A DNA stretch of 64,000 nucleotides from Aquimarina aggregata (lineage in GTDB: Bacteria > Bacteroidota > Bacteroidia > Flavobacteriales > Flavobacteriaceae): the NCBI RefSeq assembly GCF_001632745.1, contig NZ_LQRT01000002.1:682001-746000 (forward strand), given 5' to 3'. Shown piece after piece: positions 1 to 9,632 of this stretch (the first letter of the stretch is position 1; the number at the start of each line of letters is the position of its first letter). A model generated the notes under the pieces. That model ran no database searches and was not told the origin of the DNA. It was given only the letters and a program-made list of their open reading frames with translations. The position numbers and the translations under genes are program-made.

Positions 1-497
1 GGTGTGTACCACACATTAGTATTTAGCTTCATATGTTTTATGCGGTCTACCTTTTCTTTAGTAACACAAGCTATTGCTGCTGAATTCTGAATAGCATAAA
101 GCAGATCTTGTTTTTTATTAGAAAAAATTGCAGAATCAAAATCGTTGCCTCGAAAACAAGTTACTACAGGTTTTTGCAACCAGTTTGCTATTTGTGGCAT
201 TCCTTTTAAACATAAATTACTACCAAAACTAACTAGAATATCACTTTCTAAGATTGTTGTTTTATTCTTAATAAATGCCCATAACATATTAAGTGTATGT
301 GAGCTGTCTTCAAAAACAGGAATGGCTGTATACTCTCCATTTACCTGAGCTTCAATACTAAATGCTTTATTTTTATTTGTAAAATGATACACATGTATCG
401 TGTGATGCCTGCGTAAGTTACCAATAATACGATCACAACTTCTAGACATACCTCCTTTATTTGGAGGGTAATTTTCGGTAAACCAACTTATAATCAT
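1..497 (-). CDS. Glycosyltransferase family 4, N-terminal part (cut by window edge)
   Basis: This is a leftward gene whose ATG is at 495-497; it stays open to base 1, giving about 165 residues. The translation starts MIISWFTENYPPNKGGMSR, which is the typical first strand and Gly-rich loop of a GT-B (GT4) glycosyltransferase. Further on, 'VSFGSNL' and 'PVVTCFRGNDFD' fit the N-terminal acceptor-side Rossmann domain. The donor-binding half lies outside the window. The gene begins 9 bp after the Cys-rich gene at 507-914 and is probably the last visible gene of a leftward operon with the second glycosyltransferase at 1793-2971. The sugar and acceptor cannot be told. Confidence 0.75.
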   Translation of the reverse strand, partial: MIISWFTENYPPNKGGMSRSCDRIIGNLRRHHTIHVYHFTNKNKAFSIEAQVNGEYTAIPVFEDSSHTLNMLWAFIKNKTTILESDILVSFGSNLCLKGMPQIANWLQKPVVTCFRGNDFDSAIFSNKKQDLLYAIQNSAAIACVTKEKVDRIKHMKLNTNVWYT

Positions 498-506
498 TCG
501 TTTCAA

Positions 507-914
507 TTAACTATAAAAAAACGTATCATCCGCTCCTAACATACCCAAAGTGTCACCTGTATTTGTATCATTCAAACTTTGCATATCACCTTCTGTCCAA
601 GTACCAGAAGCACCACCGCCTCCAAAACTTCCTCCTCCAAATCCGCCATCAAAACCTGATGGTGGTGATGAAGTTTGTGATGTACTATCATAATTTACAT
701 AAGTATCATTTATATAGTTATCGTCTGCATAAACATCACGTTTTTTAGTACTAAATAGATACGTTTCCCAATAACAGTCTTCACACAGGTGTTTTGATTC
801 AAGTGTGTGTGTATGTGCTTCGCAAATATCTTTTTTACAGTTATTACAAGTATGTGCTTTTGCATTTTTGCAATCTAAATTTAAAAACACACCAGATTTT
901 TGTTGACAATTCAT
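507..914 (-). CDS. Small Cys/His-rich (zinc-ribbon or B-box-like) protein with Gly-rich tail
   Basis: This 135-residue protein has an N-terminal half with regularly spaced ligands: C3, C15, C23-x2-C26, C31, H34, H36, H42, C44-x2-C47. That pattern suggests one or two zinc sites resembling a B-box or a zinc ribbon. The C-terminal half is low complexity (Gly/Ser/Phe from about residue 88) and ends in a short acidic stretch. There is no signal peptide or membrane segment. It sits between a two-TM protein and a glycosyltransferase in one leftward gene set, so it may be an accessory of a cell-surface glycan system. I do not recognise a named family. Confidence 0.7.
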   Translation of the reverse strand: MNCQQKSGVFLNLDCKNAKAHTCNNCKKDICEAHTHTLESKHLCEDCYWETYLFSTKKRDVYADDNYINDTYVNYDSTSQTSSPPSGFDGGFGGGSFGGGGASGTWTEGDMQSLNDTNTGDTLGMLGADDTFFYS

Positions 915-924
915 AATCGCGTGT

Positions 925-1800
925 TTAATTTATTAGTTTTTGATTTCTTTTTGGAACTAGTACTTGTTCATGAACTAGATATTTTAGCATTTTCGTATAA
1001 ATTGACATACCGTGCTTATTTGCACTATTTACTTCTGAAGCAATTTGACTCACTTTTTCTTTACATTTTACTTTTACTAAATTGAAGCCATTTTCATTTT
1101 TCACAGTTATATCATAGGTATCTGTTGAAAAGGTATCAGAGATCGAGTAATCCGATTCTTTTAATTTTAAAATCAATTGATAAAAAAACTTGTGCTTGTG
1201 CTTTATTTTTGTTTTGACTTTACCGCTGCTTCTTCGTTTTGTAGAGGATACTCGTAATGAAATTTGATAAAGAGATACCATGCAAGAACTTCCCTCTTTA
1301 AATACAAATTGAGTAAAAAAACGCTCTAATTGATATGGTTTATATGTGGTGCCTGAACTATTTTTAAATCCTATATCTTCTGGTTTAAGTAGATTTGCGG
1401 CATCTTCAATTTGTCCGGCATTTAGACGTAAACTGATAATGTTTTTATAAATATCGCCTTTAGTATAAATTATAAATTTAGCCAACTCAGCAAATTCATC
1501 AATAGGAACAAATGCTTTAGGGGAACTACCTGCTAAAAAAGTTAATACCGCTATTGTAATAAACGTACTAATAAAACCAACTACAATTGTAGTTTCACTG
1601 TCTGACGTAGTAGTATAAAACAAGAATATCAAAAGTACGGGAACTAATGCTAATAAATGAAATGTTTTAAATTTCCATTTTTCCTTTAACAATACATGTT
1701 TCTTAAAAAACAGCAACCAGTATTCACTTGGCCTTTTTGCTTTAAACTGTTTTGTTTTACGAAACCGTTGGCCGTCAAGCTGTAGTGCTTTTCTAATCAT
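925..1800 (-). CDS. Two-TM membrane protein of unknown function
   Basis: This 291-residue protein has a basic N-terminus (about 45 residues) followed by two adjacent hydrophobic segments at about residues 46-95, separated by a short acidic loop (TTTSDSE). The remaining 190 residues look soluble and cytosolic, rich in Lys and beta-strand-like stretches. Its start overlaps the stop of the upstream glycosyltransferase gene by 8 bp, which points to translational coupling. The Cys-rich gene follows 10 bp after its stop. No catalytic motif is visible and I do not recognise the family. Confidence 0.75.
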   Translation of the reverse strand: MIRKALQLDGQRFRKTKQFKAKRPSEYWLLFFKKHVLLKEKWKFKTFHLLALVPVLLIFLFYTTTSDSETTIVVGFISTFITIAVLTFLAGSSPKAFVPIDEFAELAKFIIYTKGDIYKNIISLRLNAGQIEDAANLLKPEDIGFKNSSGTTYKPYQLERFFTQFVFKEGSSCMVSLYQISLRVSSTKRRSSGKVKTKIKHKHKFFYQLILKLKESDYSISDTFSTDTYDITVKNENGFNLVKVKCKEKVSQIASEVNSANKHGMSIYTKMLKYLVHEQVLVPKRNQKLIN

Positions 1801-2971
1801 GTAAAAGTACTGTTTTATATATGTTCTTCATTTTATCTTCCTGATAATCCCAAAGGTATTTTTTTTCAATTTCTTTTTTTCCATTTAAACCTACTTTTTT
1901 TAATTCTTTAGGTACTTCTAGTAAGGTTCTGATCTTTCTACCTAATAATTCTGGTCTGTCAGAAGGTACTAGATATCCTGTTTTATGATCATTTATTAGT
2001 TCACGAACAACAGGAATATCAGAGGCTATAACAGGTGTAGCATATGCCATAGATTCTAAGATTTTAAGTGGGTTACAGCCCTGTATAATATTTCGATTAC
2101 AGGATGAAAGTGGTGCAACAGTAAGTAGAGCGTTTTTAATTTTTGAAGCTAGTAGTTGCTTGTCTAGCTCATATAACCAATCTACCTTATGGTAAACATC
2201 GATACTTTTGGCTAAATCATGATAAATTAGTGTACGTTTCTCGGGAACCGAAGCACAGATAAGTAGTCTAATATCTAAATCATCAATTTCTTTTAAGGCC
2301 TTTAGAAGTGTTTTAATGCCTTGCCATTTTTGTAACGCTCCAAAATATAGGATGTAGGGGTGAGGAGAGTCGTATTTGGTTTCTAAAATATTTGAATCAT
2401 AATACTGAACACCGTTTGGAATCACATTAATTTTTAATGACTTAATCTTAAAATGATCCTTAATAAATCGTTTGGTTACGTTTGAAGGAGTTATTATTAC
2501 ATCACATTTAGTAATACAATAGTCTTCAAAATTTTTAATTTTTTGTAATACCGATTCACTAATATTGGGATATCGATTTGGCAATTCTATATGCGAAAAC
2601 GCATTAACCTCAAATACAGTTTTACAATTTAAATCTGTTTTTAACGCCGGAATTCCACCCCAGATATCTCTAAAATGGATAAGTTTAATTGCCTGGCAAA
2701 GCGGAATTTTTAAAATTTCTAATACACTTGCTTGAAACTTTTGAGTGCGTTCTAAAAAATTAACTACCTTTTCTTTCCACCGATACACATAAAGATTTCT
2801 TTCTTTATCAAATTGAAAAACAGGCATGTCATCATTTCCCAAACAGATAAGTAATCCGGTTTTAAACGTGTTTTGTAAAGCTTTTAAACAATGGTTGATA
2901 TGTGTTGCAGCGCCTTTTTGCGAAGGAAATAAATCAAATGCAATATATACATACTCGGGTTTAGTAATCAT
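1793..2971 (-). CDS. Glycosyltransferase family 4 (GT-B fold)
   Basis: This 392-residue protein has the two-domain GT-B layout. The N-terminus contains 'DLFPSQKGAATHINHCL', the Gly-rich acceptor loop. The C-terminal donor domain contains 'LYFGALQKWQGIKTLLKAL' and the classic GT4 donor-sugar stretch 'PLKILESMAYATPVIASDI' with its E-x7 region (nucleotide-sugar binding), followed by 'TGYLVPSD'. There is no signal peptide, so it should act on the cytosolic side of the membrane. It is the first gene of a leftward operon with 925-1800, 507-914 and the partial glycosyltransferase at 1-497. It probably builds a surface polysaccharide or glycolipid; the exact sugar is unknown. Confidence 0.88.
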   Translation of the reverse strand: MITKPEYVYIAFDLFPSQKGAATHINHCLKALQNTFKTGLLICLGNDDMPVFQFDKERNLYVYRWKEKVVNFLERTQKFQASVLEILKIPLCQAIKLIHFRDIWGGIPALKTDLNCKTVFEVNAFSHIELPNRYPNISESVLQKIKNFEDYCITKCDVIITPSNVTKRFIKDHFKIKSLKINVIPNGVQYYDSNILETKYDSPHPYILYFGALQKWQGIKTLLKALKEIDDLDIRLLICASVPEKRTLIYHDLAKSIDVYHKVDWLYELDKQLLASKIKNALLTVAPLSSCNRNIIQGCNPLKILESMAYATPVIASDIPVVRELINDHKTGYLVPSDRPELLGRKIRTLLEVPKELKKVGLNGKKEIEKKYLWDYQEDKMKNIYKTVLLHD

Positions 2972-3413
2972 ATTATAATATATGCTTTAAATATAATATC
3001 TATTTGTCATCTAATTCCTTTTTTATGCATTAGAAAAGCTGAAAACACAATTAGAATTGCAAATTGACTGTGACATGAATTTAATTAATTGACTATCCAT
3101 ACAAATGAATCAAACCCTTGAGAGAATGAGGCATAGAATTCATGTTATATGAGACGCATATCTACAAGTATACAAAAAATCAAATAGGTGTGAAGTGGTA
3201 ATATGTGAGGAAAGAAAATCTACTAAACATCATAAATACCCACTAACAGGTATTTTATTATAGATCTGATATCAATAAATTTATTTCGTATTGACAAAGA
3301 CTTTTAACCATCCTTTAATGAATGATTTTTAAATCAACTGAAGTATATAAATCATTATTTTTTCTTTATTAACTAAATGATAAGGATAGTTAATATTATT
3401 AAACTTCTTAATT
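2972..3413. other. Intergenic, divergent promoter region
   Basis: These 442 bp separate the leftward glycosyltransferase operon from the rightward TAXI-like gene, so both promoters should lie here. The sequence is very AT-rich. A 15-codon open stretch from an ATG at 3105 to a TGA at 3152 looks peptide-like but has no support as a gene. I see no strong hairpin or repeat. Confidence 0.5.
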
Positions 3414-5006
3414 ATGAATTTATCTGATTTACCAACTAATTTAGAGTCTATAAAGAGGTTTTTTAAACTTCGTAATGCTATCAAAATCATTGCAATTTTT
3501 GTTTCAGTAGGAATATATCATTTTACTTTTGAATATAAAGCTCCAGCTGAAAATTTTCTTACTATGTATTTTGGCCAAAGTAAAAACTTCAAGTTTTATT
3601 CTGGTGCTCCTGGCGGTTTTTATATTAAAATAGGCGAGTATTTGAAAACAGAAACTTTGAATAAAAAAGAATATGATTTCATTGTAGAGTCAAAGGAAAC
3701 TGCTGGTTCATTAGATAATTTAAATAAAGTCATTACACGATCTAATTCTTTTGGATTGGTGAACGAAGTGACTGCTCCTCCAAATGATTATTCTCGTTCA
3801 CAAGCAAATTATATTACTCCACTTTATCTAGAAAGATTACATATTTTCTATAGAAAAGATGCATTTGAAAAATCAGTTCGTAAACTTGATTCAAAAATAG
3901 CCGCAACTTCAAAGAAACCTGTTCTAAAGCTTAAAACAGATATATTTACAAAAGCATTTTTGAATAATGCGAGAATAAATGGTGGTCCACATGGCAGTGG
4001 AACAAGGCTTTTAACTTCATACTTTTTAAATACAATTGAAGATTTTGATCCAAAACCCCTTTACTCATATAACAATAAAGATGGTAAAAAACATCTCATG
4101 GAAGAAAAAGATATAGATATTTTGTTCTCTCTTGTTGGAGATCCGATTCCATGGTTTAAAGAACTAGTAAAAAATGACAATTATGGTATGATTAGTATAG
4201 ACCCAGCATTAATAGTAAAAGTAAATTCTACTTATAATCTCAATCTAAGATTTGCTGATTTTAAGGGAAAATATAATTTTAAAGATGTAAAAGTCATAAC
4301 TACAACAGGGTCTTATGTAAATCTAATCGCATCAAAGGATATTACTAACAATACAATCATAGAGGTACTTAAATTACTTCAAAAAGGTAAAACAGCATTT
4401 AAAATGTCCGTTTCTTCTGGACAAATAGATCAAGATATAATTGGTCAACTTGATGAAATTGAATTTGACTCAAAAATTGATAAATTCAATAAAGAAAAGA
4501 CTAGTTTGCTTCAAAGTTTTATTTTATTCTGTTTAACAATCTCCATATCTTCTTTTATTATAATTTTATTTTTAATTACTTCAATTTCACGCTTGAAAAT
4601 ATCAAAATATTATCGAGTAATTACTGAAATATATCAAGAGTACTTAACTTTTGAATATGAAATAACCAATGCAACTAGGGGTATAAAAACACCAATTTTA
4701 AATAATAACTCTTTAAACAGAGTATCAGAACTTTGTTTAGGGTTTCAAAAAGTACTTCAAACTATTAACAATGCATTTTCAGATTACAAAATAGGAGCAA
4801 TAACAGAAAATGATTATAAAGATTTATTAAAGGAATTTCATGTAATAGTTGAAGATTTCAATAATGGGTTACACCGAAGGCTATTTCATGCTATAAGCGA
4901 TGGCGAAACTATCAAGCTGGAAGAATTACGTAGCTACTTCTTTGCGGGGTTTCTGAAAAGTAGTGATTATGAAAGATTATCTGAATTTTTCGAAATTAAA
5001 AAATAA
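3414..5006 (+). CDS. TAXI-like periplasmic binding protein with two membrane anchors
   Basis: This 530-residue protein starts with a cytosolic leader and a membrane segment at about 22-40. A periplasmic solute-binding domain of the TAXI/NMT1 type follows: 'SGAPGGFYIKIGEYL' near residue 63 is the family's Gly-rich ligand loop, and 'ESKETAGSLDNLNKV' matches the next conserved block. A second strong membrane segment lies at about 364-392, and about 140 residues then return to the cytosol as a helical tail. A TAXI receptor normally works with TRAP permease subunits; none is nearby. The double anchor and cytosolic tail suggest a sensing or signalling role rather than transport, which is inference. 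Confidence 0.75.
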   Translation: MNLSDLPTNLESIKRFFKLRNAIKIIAIFVSVGIYHFTFEYKAPAENFLTMYFGQSKNFKFYSGAPGGFYIKIGEYLKTETLNKKEYDFIVESKETAGSLDNLNKVITRSNSFGLVNEVTAPPNDYSRSQANYITPLYLERLHIFYRKDAFEKSVRKLDSKIAATSKKPVLKLKTDIFTKAFLNNARINGGPHGSGTRLLTSYFLNTIEDFDPKPLYSYNNKDGKKHLMEEKDIDILFSLVGDPIPWFKELVKNDNYGMISIDPALIVKVNSTYNLNLRFADFKGKYNFKDVKVITTTGSYVNLIASKDITNNTIIEVLKLLQKGKTAFKMSVSSGQIDQDIIGQLDEIEFDSKIDKFNKEKTSLLQSFILFCLTISISSFIIILFLITSISRLKISKYYRVITEIYQEYLTFEYEITNATRGIKTPILNNNSLNRVSELCLGFQKVLQTINNAFSDYKIGAITENDYKDLLKEFHVIVEDFNNGLHRRLFHAISDGETIKLEELRSYFFAGFLKSSDYERLSEFFEIKK

Positions 5007-5111
5007 GTAACTAGATAAAATTAAGTATTTAGATGAAATAATCAGTATTCCTGATATCTCAAAAACTACCTAGGCTTAATAATATTATAAGTAATTTATT
5101 CAAGATATAAT

Positions 5112-5146
5112 AAAGAGGTACTATACTAAAAGTATAGTACCTCTTT
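5112..5146. terminator. Bidirectional rho-independent terminator
   Basis: A perfect 16-bp stem (5112-5127 with 5131-5146) closes on an AAA loop, with A-rich and T-rich flanks on both sides. It sits between the convergent genes ending at 5006 and 5174 and should stop both. Confidence 0.9.
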
Positions 5147-5173
5147 TTAGTTTAAAGTTTGGTTGATATACAC

Positions 5174-7051
5174 TTATACTTTACAGAACGAAATAAAATC
5201 CTGTATTGGTCCGGGCTCACCATCTCCCGTTGTTAGCTTCACTTTTGCGCTTAAATGTACAGTATATGCACAAGGTAATAAGTCATTGACATCAAATAGA
5301 CTAATTGGATTTGATTCTGGTAAATTAATAAGTTGAGCAGATCCATATGTTTCTGGTGCCAACATTAATGGTATGGCAGCAAATCCAAAATTTTGACCTG
5401 GTTTTTTAGGTCCTGTTATGGATAGAGATACAGAAGACAAGTTTTCGTTTCTAGCATGATATTTTACATGTAATGCATTAGTAATTTTATTACAACCAGT
5501 AGTTGCAGAAACAATTTCATCAATATTGACCGAAACAGAAGCACGTTGATTATTTTTTATGTCTGGTGCCCAATTACCGTGTTTATTTACATTATTATAT
5601 TCAACATTAAAAATCGCAATAGGCTTAGAGGTTCCAGCTATAACTTCTGTTGCTATATTATTTAATTCACGTTGTTTCATTCGAATGGCGAAATAACGAT
5701 TTCTGGTATGTGGTCTTCCTGCAGAAACAGTTGCTGTACCAATATCTGATGTAGGTGATGCCATATTCAAAGATGTCAAATTGGTTAGCGAAACAGTATT
5801 AAGTTTAAGAATTGTAGTATCTTGATGTGGCTCAAAATTACTTTCTTCTGGTACTGGAATCCAATTTCCGTTAAAATTAATATCGGGAGCAATTCCATCT
5901 GTAATATATGGTGTTTTTAATACTGGATTTGATGGATCTCCGGTAAGGGTAATATGATTACCGATGGTTGTAGGAGGAATCATATCTGGTGTTACAGGAA
6001 GCCAACCTCCTGATATAGGAATATTATTAGGCGCACCAACCTCTTGGTATTCAAACATATATTCCATTTGATTGCCATTTAATTTTTGAGTAATGGTACC
6101 GATAAGGTTAATAGTATTATAAAACGCGTATTCATTAAACCCTGCCCGCAATGTTTTTCCGTTTGCGGTATTAATTTCATCTTGTATTTTAATTCTTCGG
6201 GTTAACCCAATATTGGTAAATGATGCTGGAATTGGAATTTCAGTAATCACGATTTCTTCTAAACAAAGCCTTACACAAAGACATGGCCCCACATTATTTC
6301 TTTTATCAGATGGTTTTTCGAACTCTATAGAACTACCATTGTATTCTAATTTAAAATATACATCCGGTCCGCTATTAAAAGGTGGAAAAGGTGTTTCTAT
6401 ATTGATCAAAGGAGAAAGAAATGTTTGTTTAAAATCTTTACTGCTATAATCTATTCTAAAATGTCCGTTACTATTTGTAGTATCCGATCCCAATTCATCA
6501 TCATGAATCCAATCATCATCCATTGCAATTACTTTAACCCCAGGAATTGGAATATTGTCATTTTTACAATCCAGTAATACTCCGCAAATTACCCAAGCAT
6601 CAAATAATTCACGTATTCTACACCAAAAACGACTGTTAATGCAATGTTTCCAGTAAAATACAACCCCCTGTTCAGTCTGTCTCCATCTTGGTTGTAATGT
6701 AGTAAGTGTAAACTGAATAGAATCACGGTCTTTACTTTTTTGATTATAAACACGTTTTGTTACAATATCGATCATAATAGGTCCATCATATTCAGCATAT
6801 TTTCCTTTTAATTCGATTTCATAATTTCCTTTTTCATCAATTTCTGCTTCAGCTAACAATAATTTAGATTTAGCTTTGATTTGTTTTTCTCCCAAAATTT
6901 GCAACGTATCTTTTGGATTTGCTGATACTTGTGTCACAACATCAATATCTAGATTCTCTACTCTGTAAAAGCGTACAATAGAACCAAATAATGGTTCTTT
7001 ACAATCTTTGCATATTTCCCCCGTCAGATTTCCCTTTAGAATAAACCCCAT
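5174..7051 (-). CDS. Large protein with carboxypeptidase-regulatory-like beta-sandwich domains
   Basis: This 625-residue protein has no signal peptide and begins MGFILKGNLTGEICKDCKEP, the first strands of a transthyretin/CarboxypepD_reg-like fold with a CxxC pair. A second such repeat is at about 155-230 ('VICGVLLDCKND...PGVKVIAMDDDW...TNSNGHFRIDY'), the usual 'x-G-x-V...T-d-x-x-G-x-F' pattern. A Cys-rich patch ('GPCLCVRLCLEE') follows. The C-terminal third is a long beta-rich region. I do not know its job; binding or scaffolding is likely. It is divergent from an AraC-type gene, and their shared upstream region has an ACCCCCTTTT...GGGG element also found before the caspase-like gene at 60879. 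Confidence 0.65.
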   Translation of the reverse strand: MGFILKGNLTGEICKDCKEPLFGSIVRFYRVENLDIDVVTQVSANPKDTLQILGEKQIKAKSKLLLAEAEIDEKGNYEIELKGKYAEYDGPIMIDIVTKRVYNQKSKDRDSIQFTLTTLQPRWRQTEQGVVFYWKHCINSRFWCRIRELFDAWVICGVLLDCKNDNIPIPGVKVIAMDDDWIHDDELGSDTTNSNGHFRIDYSSKDFKQTFLSPLINIETPFPPFNSGPDVYFKLEYNGSSIEFEKPSDKRNNVGPCLCVRLCLEEIVITEIPIPASFTNIGLTRRIKIQDEINTANGKTLRAGFNEYAFYNTINLIGTITQKLNGNQMEYMFEYQEVGAPNNIPISGGWLPVTPDMIPPTTIGNHITLTGDPSNPVLKTPYITDGIAPDINFNGNWIPVPEESNFEPHQDTTILKLNTVSLTNLTSLNMASPTSDIGTATVSAGRPHTRNRYFAIRMKQRELNNIATEVIAGTSKPIAIFNVEYNNVNKHGNWAPDIKNNQRASVSVNIDEIVSATTGCNKITNALHVKYHARNENLSSVSLSITGPKKPGQNFGFAAIPLMLAPETYGSAQLINLPESNPISLFDVNDLLPCAYTVHLSAKVKLTTGDGEPGPIQDFISFCKV

Positions 7052-7393
7052 TTTATATAATTTTTAAGATTAATTTGTTAATATTCTCAAAAATATAATC
7101 TATCAACATTTTGAAAAAGAGACCTTTAACTGTATTTTTTTGACATAACCCCCTTTTTTTAATGGGGATTTGACGGGAATATTTTGAGTTATTGTACTAC
7201 ATGCGAAACGCTATATGAACACCTAATTATCAATTGATAATTTAAATATGTACGCTATAAATGTTTACTCTTTAGTAGTATTTATTAAGGATACTACCGT
7301 TTAATTCCATGAAAAAACTAGTTTTGTTCTTGTAAATGAATAATCAGTTTATATTATAACTAGGGAATATTACTATAATTAATTTCACAAATA
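7052..7393. other. Intergenic, divergent promoter region with C5-T4 / G4 element
   Basis: These 342 bp lie between two divergent genes. The notable item is ACCCCCTTTT at 7148-7157 followed by GGGG at 7164-7167, an imperfect palindrome. Neither neighbouring gene ends here, so it cannot be their terminator. It could be an operator or a 5'-UTR hairpin for the leftward gene. Nothing else stands out. Confidence 0.45.
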
Positions 7394-8482
7394 TTGGATA
7401 TAACAATTCTAAACTTTGCCATGATTGCAAGTGCCATTATGGGATATTTTGTAAGTATCGCTTTAATTACGACTTCTTTTTATAAAAGTCGCGCCAATAA
7501 CTATCTCTCGCTATCCTTATTCCTAATTGCTACCTTAATCCTTTTAGATTTGCTTGGGGTTACCATAGATAATATCGCTTTTGAAATTTTAAACCTTTTC
7601 ATGCTAGATATGCTATTTGCAGCTACATTATTCACCTATTTTATAATTCAAATTAAGCATGAGCTTCTAAATAACAATAGATATAAATGGATGTATCTTC
7701 CTTTCGTTTGTTCTGTTCTTCTTGAAATTTCTATGTTCTTACTTGATCTGTATGGTTCTATTTTTGATATTTTGATATACTACATTAAAGATTTAACATC
7801 CTTTGCATTAAATATATTTTTGATTTTTTGGGGAAGAAAATTAATAAAAAATGCTACTCGTATTTCAGACGATAAAAGACGTTGGTTGTTAAGAGTAAAC
7901 CTTTTTATTATAGGTATTATTATAAATTGGATTTTTACTAGAATAGAATTTTACATATTCAATTCAGTATATACTATTTATATGTTATGGATATTGCTTT
8001 CTTTATTCTTGTGGTGGATTTTGTACTATGGAGTATTTAAACTACAAATAATAGCCCAAAAGGAAGAAATACATGAGTATTTAGTTTCAAAAAAGACATC
8101 TAGCCTCAAGATCAATAGGAAAATAAAAAGCGCGACTACTTCAAAAATCATTACTCAACTTTATCAGTTAATGGAAGAGGAGGAGTTATACAAAAACCCT
8201 CTATTAAGTAGGTTAGAACTAGCAATTCTCTTAGGAATAAGTGAAGGGGTCTTATCACAAATTGTAAATCAGGAAATCAATAAAAGTATCATCCAATTTG
8301 TAAATGAGTATCGAATTGAAGCAGCTAAAGATCTATTGCATGATCCCGTATTTAATAAATATTCTGTTGAAGCTATAGGTATGGAAGTTGGTTTTAAATC
8401 AAAGAGTGCATTCTATAGTGCTTTTAAGATGAGTTTAAAAATGTCCCCTGGAGCTTTTAGAAAACTTCAAAAAACGTCCTGA
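7394..8482 (+). CDS. Membrane-anchored AraC-family regulator
   Basis: This 362-residue protein has an N-terminal half with about seven hydrophobic segments (residues 8-210) and a C-terminal AraC/XylS DNA-binding domain (about 255-360). The second HTH carries the expected 'VEAIGMEVGFKSKSAFYSAFK' block, followed by 'MSPGAFRKLQ', close to the usual SPxxYR. The architecture is common in Bacteroidota and suggests membrane signal sensing coupled directly to transcription. The start is TTG at 7394; an in-frame ATG at 7421 is the alternative, but the shorter form would lose a conserved-looking lead into the first membrane segment. The target genes are not shown by the sequence; the alpha/beta hydrolase lipoprotein 100 bp downstream is a candidate. 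Confidence 0.85.
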   Translation: MDITILNFAMIASAIMGYFVSIALITTSFYKSRANNYLSLSLFLIATLILLDLLGVTIDNIAFEILNLFMLDMLFAATLFTYFIIQIKHELLNNNRYKWMYLPFVCSVLLEISMFLLDLYGSIFDILIYYIKDLTSFALNIFLIFWGRKLIKNATRISDDKRRWLLRVNLFIIGIIINWIFTRIEFYIFNSVYTIYMLWILLSLFLWWILYYGVFKLQIIAQKEEIHEYLVSKKTSSLKINRKIKSATTSKIITQLYQLMEEEELYKNPLLSRLELAILLGISEGVLSQIVNQEINKSIIQFVNEYRIEAAKDLLHDPVFNKYSVEAIGMEVGFKSKSAFYSAFKMSLKMSPGAFRKLQKTS

Positions 8483-8585
8483 TTCGTATGATACTATCGT
8501 TTTAGTACTTCTTCAGCACTAAAAAGACTTTTTTATTTAATTGACAACTATACTTTTACGTTAATAAATTAAAAAATATACATTA

Positions 8586-9500
8586 ATGAAAAGAGTATCC
8601 TCAAAAATGAAAATTTCTAATTGTTATCATTTCGTTACCAATTTAATTCTAATTGCATTTTTTTCAATCTTTATATGTTCCTGTGCTAAGGATGATGATC
8701 AGTCACCTGCAAATCCTACACCAGTAACTCCTGTTGGAATATCGCAAGAAATTAAGGATTTAATTTATTTTAAAGGAAATGAAAGTGCACCTACAGTTCT
8801 AATCAATGCCCAAGCAGGCCCCGATATAGAACTCGGTACAGATTTAGTAGATAACATTTTTGAAAATTTTAATACTACCGATATTTTAACTGTAAATGTA
8901 CACCAAGCACAAACACTTAACCCAACTATTTTACAAGGCAATGATATAACATTAGCTCAAGCCGTTAGTTTTAATACCGAAAGTATAGAACCATTATATC
9001 AAGTTATCAAATATTTTAAAGATCAGGGTAGAACCGTTTATGTTTTAGGAATTTCATTTGGTGCCTTTATCACACAAGAACTTATTGCCAAAAAGGGAAT
9101 AGATAGTGCCGATAAATATCTAATTATTACAGGAAGATTAGATATAAATGATGTTGTTTGGCAAGGGCTTTCTGAAGGAAGATTTGGTTTTTTTGAAAAT
9201 GGAGTGACTCCCATAGTAGATCCTGAACCAGGTATGGATGTGATTGAAAGAAATATCGGTAGATTGGCCGCTGGATTAGGTATGAATCGATATACGCAAC
9301 TTCTCAATACTGTTAATGACTTATCCAACTTAACTTACATTTATGGAGCAACAGACCAAGCTGTAGGTAGTCTTACGGCAGAAGAAGTTGCCTTTTTAGA
9401 GTCGAAAAACGCCAACATATTAACAGGAAACGGAGGTCATGATACACCTTTTTTTGGTTTTTTTAAACAGGGGCTTAGTGAGGCATTTGGAATAGAATAG
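8586..9500 (+). CDS. Alpha/beta-hydrolase-fold lipoprotein
   Basis: This 304-residue protein has a signal peptide ending in a lipobox ('FICSC', Cys at about 33), followed by an acidic linker (AKDDDQ) that favours surface or outer-membrane localisation. The mature part shows the hydrolase elbow 'VLGISFGAFI' (G-x-S-x-G) and a late 'GNGGHDTPFF' that can supply the catalytic His. The substrate is unknown; an esterase or lipase role is plausible. The ATG at 8586 is followed by a second ATG at 8607 (MKISNCY), so the start may be seven codons further in. It ends just before a strong terminator and faces the LytTR regulator. Confidence 0.75.
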   Translation: MKRVSSKMKISNCYHFVTNLILIAFFSIFICSCAKDDDQSPANPTPVTPVGISQEIKDLIYFKGNESAPTVLINAQAGPDIELGTDLVDNIFENFNTTDILTVNVHQAQTLNPTILQGNDITLAQAVSFNTESIEPLYQVIKYFKDQGRTVYVLGISFGAFITQELIAKKGIDSADKYLIITGRLDINDVVWQGLSEGRFGFFENGVTPIVDPEPGMDVIERNIGRLAAGLGMNRYTQLLNTVNDLSNLTYIYGATDQAVGSLTAEEVAFLESKNANILTGNGGHDTPFFGFFKQGLSEAFGIE

Positions 9501-9536
9501 TTAAGGTATTTTGAATTTTGTTTAATTAAAGTAAAT

Positions 9537-9569
9537 ATTTCGGATGAAATTTTGTTTTTCATCCGAAAT
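9537..9569. terminator. Bidirectional rho-independent terminator
   Basis: A 13-bp perfect stem (9537-9549 with 9557-9569) with a 7-nt T-rich loop and A/T flanks lies between the convergent genes ending at 9500 and 9633. Confidence 0.85.
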
Positions 9570-9632
9570 TAAAAAACCTTGTTTTCAAATTGCATGTATC
9601 AGTGGTGCGTCTTACAATCAACATAAATCATT

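Noticed and set aside
3105..3152. 15-codon rightward frame (MNQTLERMRHRIHVI)
   Set aside because: Looks peptide-like but is too short, with no conserved context or start signals.
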